This document shows positions 1 to 5,256 of a stretch of 6,341 nucleotides of DNA, one piece after another (the first letter of the stretch is position 1; every line of letters starts with the position of its first letter). This DNA comes from Calditrichota bacterium (GTDB taxonomy: Bacteria > Zhuqueibacterota > Zhuqueibacteria > Zhuqueibacterales > Geothermadaptataceae): contig QQUM01000496.1 in assembly GCA_008501545.1 (NCBI GenBank), forward strand, positions 1-6,341. The letters run 5' to 3'. Under the pieces are notes generated by a model. That model made no database searches and was not told the DNA's origin. It was given only the letters and a program-made list of their open reading frames with translations. The position numbers and the translations under genes were made by a program.

Positions 1-35
1 ATTTCAAGATTGGCTTTGCGAACTATTATTGCCAT
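1..35 (-). CDS. Start of a possible GNAT-family protein (5' fragment)
   Basis: An ATG at 35-33 opens a frame that runs off the left edge with no stop. It encodes MAIIVRKANLE. This beta-strand plus 'RKANLE' pattern resembles the first strand of GNAT N-acetyltransferases, whose N-termini often read like 'I.IRKA..ED'. A ribosome binding site, AAAGAG (44-49), sits 8 bases upstream of the ATG. The strand matches the five genes upstream, so this may be the next member of the cluster or the first gene after it. Only 11 codons are visible, so the family call is inference from a very short string; a chance ORF is quite possible. Confidence 0.35.
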   Translation of the reverse strand, partial: MAIIVRKANLE

Positions 36-314
36 TGGATATACTCTTTCATTAAATTGACTTGTGTACTTTCTTAAACGCAAAAGCGCAACTGCGCAGA
101 GATCAATTAAGCAAAAATTCTACTTTTATCCCTACCGTTGCGTCCCGTTATTCATATATATTTTTTGTAAGATTTTAACTGAAAAATTCAGCTTTCGATC
201 AGCTCCGGACTGTATTTCAGGCTCCAGATGGTGACTCAGGTTTCAGACTGTGGTTGGGCCAATCGAATGCCGAATCACTCAGTTAAAATCTCATTTAAAC
301 GGACACGGCGACAT
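36..314. other. Gene-free intergenic stretch after the glycosyltransferase gene
   Basis: No coding frame on either strand is convincing here. The stretch holds the 170-291 inverted repeat, an AT-rich tract with a T run (about 151-172), and a short GC-rich hairpin (GCGC, 4-base loop, GCGC at 86-97). In the minus direction this hairpin is followed by TTTT. I could not find a promoter with good -35 and -10 boxes on either strand. If the fragment at 1-35 is a gene, its control region lies in this stretch. Confidence 0.6.
170..291. repeat. 122-bp imperfect inverted repeat with 13-bp perfect ends
   Basis: AGATTTTAACTGA at 170-182 is the exact reverse complement of 279-291. Pairing continues inward: 170-199 against 262-291 matches in 25 of 30 columns, including ATTC/GAAT, GC/GC and TTCGAT/ATCGAA blocks. 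In minus-strand RNA three of the five mismatches become G-U pairs, and the stem can extend to 205/256 with two more G-U pairs and three Watson-Crick pairs. About 50 bases remain as the loop (206-255), which contains direct repeats GACTGT (208-213, 246-251) and TTTCAG (215-220, 241-246). The repeat begins 23 bases after the glycosyltransferase stop. Neither arm is followed by a long T run, so it is not a standard intrinsic terminator, and no flanking target-site duplication is evident. It could be an operon-end RNA structure, a short dispersed palindromic repeat or a MITE-like remnant. Confidence 0.8.
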
Positions 315-1589
315 CTACTCCAGCTCTTCTACTGGTTCCAGTGTGAGGGGAGCCGGTATCGCCTGCTCTTCCTGACGCCAACGTGCAATTTTTTCTTTTA
401 AACCGCGACTCAAATTCATCTTTTCTTCCGCCAATTCAATATACAGTTTTTCATAACGGCGAATCATTTGTTGAAAAGTATACTGTTCTTCCACTTTCCG
501 GCGGCCGGCTGCTGCAAACGTGCGGCGTTTTTCCGTATTGTGCAACAGGTCGATAATCGCGGCTGACATCGCTTCGTCATCATCCGATGGCACAAGCATG
601 CCGGTTTTGTTGTTATCCACCAGCTCCGGATTGCCGCCCACATCGGTCGCGATGACGGTACGCGAGCATGCCATGGCTTCGAGAATGGTGTTGCTCATAC
701 CTTCGCTGAAACTTGGCAGAATGAAAACGTCCATGGCGCGGATATAATCGGGTATGTTTTTTCGCCAGCGTATAAATATAGTCTTCTCGGCGATACCCAA
801 TTCTTGTATCATCGCTTTCGTTTCCGGATAGAGCGGTCCGGCGCCGACGAGCAGCAAACGGGCATTGGGCATCTTTTCGAAAACTTTTTTCGCAGAGCGC
901 AGCAGTAAAGGATAATTCTTCACCTGCACCAGGCGGCCGACAGAGCCGAACACCGGTGTATCCGCTGGCAAATCCACAATTTCTTTGTAGTTTTCCAGAT
1001 GCCGGTGATCGATGAATTTATCGAGGTCAACACCGTTTACCAGGGTTTGGATTTTCTCGCGTGGATAGCCAATTCGTTTTGCAAGTTGATCACTTAATAC
1101 TTCAGAAACGCTAAGAATTTTGTCGAACCGGTCCCAGATAAATCGCTGGATAATCCGGTGTTTGCTGCTATCGTCTTTCATCGTGCCGTGCTCGCCATGA
1201 ATAATCACCGGCGTACGGGCTAGTTTGGCACCACCATACCCCTCGATCAGCGTGCTCCAGGCATGGGTGTGCAACATGTGGACATCATTTTCGCGCAGTC
1301 GACCTGCAACCTTGAATGGCAATGTTGAATCGTTGCCCCACTTCCTACCCGTGGAAACAATCTTGCAACGCTCCGGTTTCACCATTTTATGCAATGAACC
1401 ACCTTTAATGAAGGTGATGATGTAGTTCTCAAAAATCTCAGAATCAGTATTGTTGACGATATTGACGATGCCGTTTTCTTTCCCGCCAAAGTGCAACACT
1501 TGCATGAGATGAGCGACACGAATTTTATCTATTGGCTGTTTTTTCACTTCTTGATTACTTTCTTGATCTGCTTCTTCATCCCGCGCCAT
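315..1589 (-). CDS. GT-B glycosyltransferase, family 4 type
   Basis: This is probably a cytoplasmic retaining glycosyltransferase that adds a sugar from a nucleotide-sugar donor to a growing glycan. The 424-residue length is normal for GT4. The N-terminal acceptor domain carries a glycine-rich loop (GGKENG, 35-40), HTHAW (107-111) and HGEHGT (131-136). The C-terminal donor domain has NGVD (185-188), GSVGRLVQVKN (215-225), GAGP (249-252) and the E-x7-E motif in SEGMSNTILE (E296, E304), followed by DVGGNPELV (316-324). 'GGxENGIVNIVN' near the N-terminus resembles the sugar transferases associated with PEP-CTERM/exosortase loci (TIGR03088-like), by memory of the family. The start is uncertain. 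ATG at 1589 overlaps the upstream gene by 46 bases and adds a highly charged leader of about 22 residues. An in-frame GTG at 1547-1545 overlaps the upstream TGA as GTGA and gives about 410 residues. Sugar and linkage cannot be predicted. Confidence 0.93.
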   Translation of the reverse strand: MARDEEADQESNQEVKKQPIDKIRVAHLMQVLHFGGKENGIVNIVNNTDSEIFENYIITFIKGGSLHKMVKPERCKIVSTGRKWGNDSTLPFKVAGRLRENDVHMLHTHAWSTLIEGYGGAKLARTPVIIHGEHGTMKDDSSKHRIIQRFIWDRFDKILSVSEVLSDQLAKRIGYPREKIQTLVNGVDLDKFIDHRHLENYKEIVDLPADTPVFGSVGRLVQVKNYPLLLRSAKKVFEKMPNARLLLVGAGPLYPETKAMIQELGIAEKTIFIRWRKNIPDYIRAMDVFILPSFSEGMSNTILEAMACSRTVIATDVGGNPELVDNNKTGMLVPSDDDEAMSAAIIDLLHNTEKRRTFAAAGRRKVEEQYTFQQMIRRYEKLYIELAEEKMNLSRGLKEKIARWRQEEQAIPAPLTLEPVEELE

Positions 1590-2704
1590 TTCGCCTGCGC
1601 CCCAAAGTGGGATGCAGCGGCTTTGCTAAAGGCAATTTCCAATATGTGTGTATCGCGTGTTTTATCTGTCCAGCGAAACTTGTAATCTTCCAGTCCGCGC
1701 AGGAAATCGTATTCGTGGGCACCTTCTTCGAAGCTTGCCTCGATTGCTTTTCCCATCACAACCATGCCGATGCTTTTTTTCTCCAGTTCCGGTTCCATCC
1801 CGGCCTGATAGTAGTAAACATGGCCGTCATAGGCAAAACAATAAAGTGTTGCTACGGGGACATCATCCACTTCCAAAATATAAAAGCGCAAATACCCGCC
1901 GTCCAGAAGCGGGGCAGCAATTATGGCGTGAAATTTCTCCCGCAACGGATCATCGAATTTACTCTCGCCTTCTTTGGTTTCCCAGCGTTTGCGATGCAAT
2001 TCGTAAAGCACGCCTACAGTTTTTTCAGCATCTTCCGCTGTTTCTGATTTACGAAAAACGACTTTGTGATTCTTCTCCAAATTGCGTGTACGGCGGCGCA
2101 CATTGTAACGCATATTTTTGGAGAGTGACCCGATAAAATCTTCATAATTGCCTTGCAGCGGAATGAAAGGGCAGGTTTTCCAATACTGCTTTTCAGCATG
2201 CAATCCCTGTTGTCGGGCCCAATCCTGCAGCAACGGCAGCAAAACAGAATCATCGCGCAGGTCGCTGAAGTGCACGCCATCAACATCGGCCTGCTGTAAA
2301 CATTCACACAGCGTTTCATACAGCTGTTCATCAGCCGAGCTGCTGACGATGGCATCGAGATACTCCGAAGACTCGTGGCCTGAACCAACGAGATAGAGTA
2401 ATTCAAGTTTCTTGCCTAACACACCGGAGATGTGTGTTTTATACATCGGCAGAATGGCCTGAATTTTATCGAATTCATCACGAATCAGGACGATGTAAAG
2501 ACTTTTCTCCGAACCAACCTTTTGATAAAACTTCCACCACTGGAATTGCCATTCCCATGTAAGGAAAAAACTTTTCTTTAAACTCTGCGACAGCAGGTGA
2601 TTCCATTCCCCTTGGATATTTTGAAAAGCAGTTTGTGATGTGATTATTTCTGTTTTATATTTTGTCTGACTCAGATTTGCAGCGGTAGCTGTATTTTCAC
2701 CCAA
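1544..2704 (-). CDS. GNAT-fold acyltransferase, BcsL/CelD/FemAB-like
   Basis: The predicted 386-residue soluble protein belongs to the Acetyltransf_6-type GNAT group found in cellulose and exopolysaccharide clusters. These proteins are thought to transfer an acyl or aminoacyl group to a sugar or lipid-linked intermediate. Diagnostic stretches are FFLTWEWQFQWWKFY (46-60), a basic segment SKNMRYNVRRRTRNLEK (195-211), the strand pair around YLRFYILEVDDVPVATLYCF (271-290), and EYDFLRGLEDYKFRWT (331-346), typical of the C-terminal GNAT domain. No signal peptide or membrane segment is seen. The start is TTG at 2704, supported by a strong Shine-Dalgarno site; the next in-frame methionine is about 87 codons in, beyond conserved sequence. 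The gene lies 11 bases after the deacetylase and overlaps the glycosyltransferase. The substrate is unknown. FemAB-like exosortase-associated proteins are a related alternative, but the motifs fit BcsL/CelD better. Confidence 0.9.
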   Translation of the reverse strand: MGENTATAANLSQTKYKTEIITSQTAFQNIQGEWNHLLSQSLKKSFFLTWEWQFQWWKFYQKVGSEKSLYIVLIRDEFDKIQAILPMYKTHISGVLGKKLELLYLVGSGHESSEYLDAIVSSSADEQLYETLCECLQQADVDGVHFSDLRDDSVLLPLLQDWARQQGLHAEKQYWKTCPFIPLQGNYEDFIGSLSKNMRYNVRRRTRNLEKNHKVVFRKSETAEDAEKTVGVLYELHRKRWETKEGESKFDDPLREKFHAIIAAPLLDGGYLRFYILEVDDVPVATLYCFAYDGHVYYYQAGMEPELEKKSIGMVVMGKAIEASFEEGAHEYDFLRGLEDYKFRWTDKTRDTHILEIAFSKAAASHFGAQAKWRGMKKQIKKVIKK

Positions 2705-2709
2705 AGATA

Positions 2710-2717
2710 TCTCCCTT
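2710..2717 (-). promoter_or_regulatory. Shine-Dalgarno site supporting a TTG start
   Basis: Read on the minus strand, AAGGGAGA lies here, with the GGGAG core at 2711-2715 and 6 bases before the TTG at 2704-2702. Its first two bases are the last two of the deacetylase TAA stop (2718-2716), so a terminating ribosome sits on or beside this site. This supports both the unusual TTG start of the acyltransferase and translational coupling to the deacetylase. Confidence 0.75.
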
Positions 2718-3753
2718 AATTTGCCAATCGTTTTATTTTTCCCCAGATGCCTGTCGCCTTGGATAAAAAGAATGGAAAGTTTGGTGAGCGAACGATATTC
2801 ACCCGTTTTAATGCGTATATGTCTTCACCAACTTTATTCAATCCATCAATCTGCGATAAGGCGGTTTCATATCCAAGCTTTTGCAGTATCTTTTTATCCC
2901 GCTTTTTAAAATCATTTTGTGTCCCGTTGGGATAACTGAACAATGTGCAGGGCTTGTTTAACTGTGCTTCAATAGCCATTTTGGAATTGAGCAATTCCGA
3001 GTGCACTTGTTCATCTGATAACGTTGATAAGATCGAATGACTGCATGTGTGGGAACCGATTTCAATTATTCCCGATTCCACCATTTGGTTTACTTCATCC
3101 CAGTCCATAAAATCATAACGCTCATCCATTTCATCGATAAAGGCACGCATGCCTTCTATTTGCCGCTCCAGCTCGACGATATGCTGTTCGCGCTCTTCAC
3201 GCGATTTGGATTTAAGATATTTACGAATCTTATCTGATGACTTTATTTTATTTTCCGGCGTGGATATATCAAACAAGTCCTCCCCGTTTTCTGTCGGCAA
3301 GCGCAGTCGGCGTATGGTTGCGCTGTAAATAATGGAATCGATGCGTTCTGTCCACAATTTTTCGCCTTTGCTTCCGATAAAGTCGGTTGTGATAAAAATT
3401 GTTGCCGGCACATTGTGTTTTTTCAAAACGGGAAATGCAACTTTATAATTGTTACGAAAACCGTCATCAAATGTAATTGCCACTGCATTGGGTGGCATGT
3501 GTTTTTTCCCTCGAATCATCTGAACCATGTCACTGACAGACACCGGATTGCATTTTTCTTTTACCCAGCGCACTTGCCGGTCAAACATCTCTCTGGATAC
3601 ACAATTGCGATTTACATAGTTTTCTGTCCCTGTTTCCAAAACACCGTGGTATGTGAGAATGAGTCCATTCTTCCTGTTCAAATATCGTGTCAGATCAAAC
3701 AACCCCGTGGCTTGCATCGTACCGTAAAAAACAGTTTTTAACAACTCAGACAT
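2716..3753 (-). CDS. Polysaccharide deacetylase, NodB/CE4 family
   Basis: The 345-residue protein is a predicted metal-dependent carbohydrate esterase 4 that removes N- or O-acetyl groups from a glycan. The N-terminal strand has LTYHG (33-37). Motif 1 is ITFDDGF (93-99), with catalytic-base and metal-ligand aspartates D96 and D97. Motif 2 is GSHTCSH (233-239), supplying metal-binding H235 and H239. A further motif is FSYPNG (272-277), followed by LKRVNI (315-320). About 95 mostly charged residues (130-225) separate the first two motifs, longer than in minimal NodB domains and probably partly helical. No signal peptide is apparent: the N-terminus is only mildly hydrophobic, so a cytoplasmic or peripheral-membrane location is inferred. 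The start is ATG at 3753 with a modest AAGAGA upstream. An 83-bp gap separates it from the ligase gene and contains no convincing promoter or terminator. It is not the TIGR03006-type exosortase deacetylase, which begins with a different motif. Confidence 0.93.
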   Translation of the reverse strand: MSELLKTVFYGTMQATGLFDLTRYLNRKNGLILTYHGVLETGTENYVNRNCVSREMFDRQVRWVKEKCNPVSVSDMVQMIRGKKHMPPNAVAITFDDGFRNNYKVAFPVLKKHNVPATIFITTDFIGSKGEKLWTERIDSIIYSATIRRLRLPTENGEDLFDISTPENKIKSSDKIRKYLKSKSREEREQHIVELERQIEGMRAFIDEMDERYDFMDWDEVNQMVESGIIEIGSHTCSHSILSTLSDEQVHSELLNSKMAIEAQLNKPCTLFSYPNGTQNDFKKRDKKILQKLGYETALSQIDGLNKVGEDIYALKRVNIVRSPNFPFFLSKATGIWGKIKRLAN

Positions 3754-3836
3754 AGTTTATGTGTCTCTTGATTTTTGTATTGAATTATTGGAAGCTTCGC
3801 GCAAAGCAGTATTGTAATAAATGCCTGTTTTATACC

Positions 3837-5204
3837 TTACAAATGCTGGGATTGCGGAGTCCGAATTCCTGGTTTTGCTGCATTATACACCGGCTTAATT
3901 TCAGGTTTTTTCATGACATCGGCATACAAGGATTCACTCACAAGTTCGGCGTTCGGATAGCGTCTGTCGAGGTTAAAAACGAGACAGCTGAATGCCACAA
4001 ACCAATAGATCGTATCCAGATCCTGGTAGTTATGGGTATAAATACCGGCGGTAATTCCAAGCATACCGATTTCCAAACCCAGGGCATAAAGTTGAAGATA
4101 GGTCGGAGGCCGATCATCCGATAATTTCAAACGCACCCGCCTGAAATACCACCACGTGGAGGCCGCCATCGACAGCCACAGAATCAATCCTAAAATTCCC
4201 TGCTCAACAGCGATTTTCAAGTAAGTATTGTGGGCGTCACGAACTCCTGTTCTCGCAAGTTCTTCCTCCGGCACATAATCCACGGACATTGGAGAATAGT
4301 GCCCTTTTCCAATCCCAAACGGATAATCTGCGATCATCTTCATACTTGCTTCATTAATAACGCTACGTGATGCAGCACTTCCCTCCGAAGCAGGGTCGAG
4401 AATGGTTGCCATATTTTCCCAATAGTCGGGCGGTGTCAGCACAAACACAAAAAGAACACCCCCAAATGCAAACGGGATAATACTTTTTTTACGAATTCGA
4501 TTTGGAGTAAAAATAAAGAAAAATGTAAAAGAGGTGACAAGGGCAACAAAAGTTGAACGCATCCCTTCATTTGTAATGGGCAGAAAATCAAGTATAAACG
4601 GGATCATGCCGTAGGCTGCAATCTTTTCATACTTATTTCCATAAAGTGCAAAAAGAATCATCATGGGAAAAAACATCATTAAATGCGTCCCGGAGCCTCC
4701 GGTAGCAATCCCCATCAATTCTTCATCAATCCAACCCCATTCTTCTCCCCAGCGTGCCATAAAAGACGTGTACCAACAGCCGATGAGAATGGTGTACATG
4801 AGATATTTCATCTCTTTCTCTGTACGGACAATCTTGAACATCAAAAAACTGAAGATCACGATCTTCATGAAGTCAAACGTCTGTGAGAGCGCATACCCTT
4901 TATTGATTGTTGCCCAGACACAGGTAACTAATCCCCAGCCAAGAAATGCAAACAACCATTTCAGTGGTAGTTCAATGCGATTCTCATTCTCGTCTTTGAA
5001 TTGATTGAGGTTTATAAGGTAGGAAATGATGAGTACCGAACTCAAAATAAACTGGAAGCGGATATCTTCCAATCCACCGCCAAGCTGTCTTGGGTTCATG
5101 TGAAATAAAAAAACATTTGCTAAAACACCGATGTAGGGCCGGCGAAGTGTCCAACCACTCACGATGATGAGCACGACATATGCAAAAATGACTCGTAAGT
5201 CCAA
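3837..5204 (-). CDS. O-antigen ligase/polymerase-like membrane protein (Wzy_C type)
   Basis: The 455-residue inner-membrane protein has about ten or more hydrophobic segments and a large extracytoplasmic loop near 255-325. This is the layout of O-antigen ligases and polymerases (WaaL/Wzy), which use an undecaprenyl-linked glycan donor. The loop ends in DAHNTYL (323-329, with H325), followed by E334 and QGILGL, the conserved histidine block of Wzy_C. EGSAASR (274-280) and GIGKGHY (297-303) also fit. The N-terminus (RRPYIGVLANVFLFHMNPRQL, in two parts 21-30 and 31-41) closely resembles the DUF5935 start of the exosortase-associated putative O-glycosylation ligase family (TIGR03097-like), which has 'RRPWIGVL...MNPH'. 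A hydrophilic tail of about 45 residues follows the last membrane segment. The start is TTG at 5204; the next methionine (36) would remove the first membrane segment. The flippase gene ends 52 bases upstream. Ligase and polymerase roles cannot be separated by sequence alone. Confidence 0.9.
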   Translation of the reverse strand: MDLRVIFAYVVLIIVSGWTLRRPYIGVLANVFLFHMNPRQLGGGLEDIRFQFILSSVLIISYLINLNQFKDENENRIELPLKWLFAFLGWGLVTCVWATINKGYALSQTFDFMKIVIFSFLMFKIVRTEKEMKYLMYTILIGCWYTSFMARWGEEWGWIDEELMGIATGGSGTHLMMFFPMMILFALYGNKYEKIAAYGMIPFILDFLPITNEGMRSTFVALVTSFTFFFIFTPNRIRKKSIIPFAFGGVLFVFVLTPPDYWENMATILDPASEGSAASRSVINEASMKMIADYPFGIGKGHYSPMSVDYVPEEELARTGVRDAHNTYLKIAVEQGILGLILWLSMAASTWWYFRRVRLKLSDDRPPTYLQLYALGLEIGMLGITAGIYTHNYQDLDTIYWFVAFSCLVFNLDRRYPNAELVSESLYADVMKKPEIKPVYNAAKPGIRTPQSQHL

Positions 5205-5207
5205 CGT

Positions 5208-5218
5208 TCCCTGTCTCC
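5208..5218 (-). promoter_or_regulatory. Probable ribosome binding site for the TTG-started ligase
   Basis: On the minus strand GGAGACAGGGA precedes TTG at 5204-5202. GGAG (5215-5218) leaves a 10-base spacer and AGGGA (5208-5212) a 3-base spacer, so neither is ideal but together they make initiation here plausible. An ATG at 5220-5218 is nearby but in another frame, so it cannot start this gene. Confidence 0.45.
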
Positions 5219-5256
5219 ATTATATCATCGTAAATAATTAATATTACCTGCAAACA

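Noticed and set aside
81..97. Minus-strand terminator-like hairpin GCGC-AGTT-GCGC followed by TTTT
   Set aside because: The stem is only 4 bp and the T run only four bases, interrupted by GCG. It may contribute to termination but cannot be supported alone.
170..291. Integron attC-like recombination site (ends contain TTTTAAC and GTTAAAA)
   Set aside because: Size and inverted-repeat form are compatible, but the end boxes miss the RYYYAAC/GTTRRRY consensus at one base each, the arms lack a typical unpaired spacer between R and L boxes, and the site follows a multi-gene operon rather than a single-gene cassette. No integrase is visible.
170..291. Intrinsic terminator formed by the inverted repeat
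   Set aside because: Neither arm is followed by a U-rich run in its direction: the minus strand continues TACAAAAAATA and the plus strand CATTTAAACGG. The loop of about 50 bases is also too large for a standard terminator.
1532..2047. 171-codon open frame on the plus strand
   Set aside because: It lies antisense inside the acyltransferase gene, whose motifs are clear. The translated product has no recognisable domain and looks like reverse-strand shadow coding.
3794..3807. Small hairpin GCTT/AAGC in the 83-bp gap between ligase and deacetylase genes
   Set aside because: A 4-bp stem with no T run in either direction is not a credible terminator or regulatory element.
5219..5224. Perfect TATAAT on the minus strand before the ligase gene
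   Set aside because: No acceptable -35 box lies 16-18 bases upstream (best about 3 of 6), and a start about 7 bases downstream would leave almost no leader and cut the ribosome binding site. Probably chance in an AT-rich gap.
4984..5253. 89-codon minus-strand frame overlapping the ligase start, with ATG starts at 5253 and 5220
   Set aside because: It is out of frame with the ligase, whose N-terminus matches a known family over the same bases, and its product shows no recognisable domain or membrane pattern.
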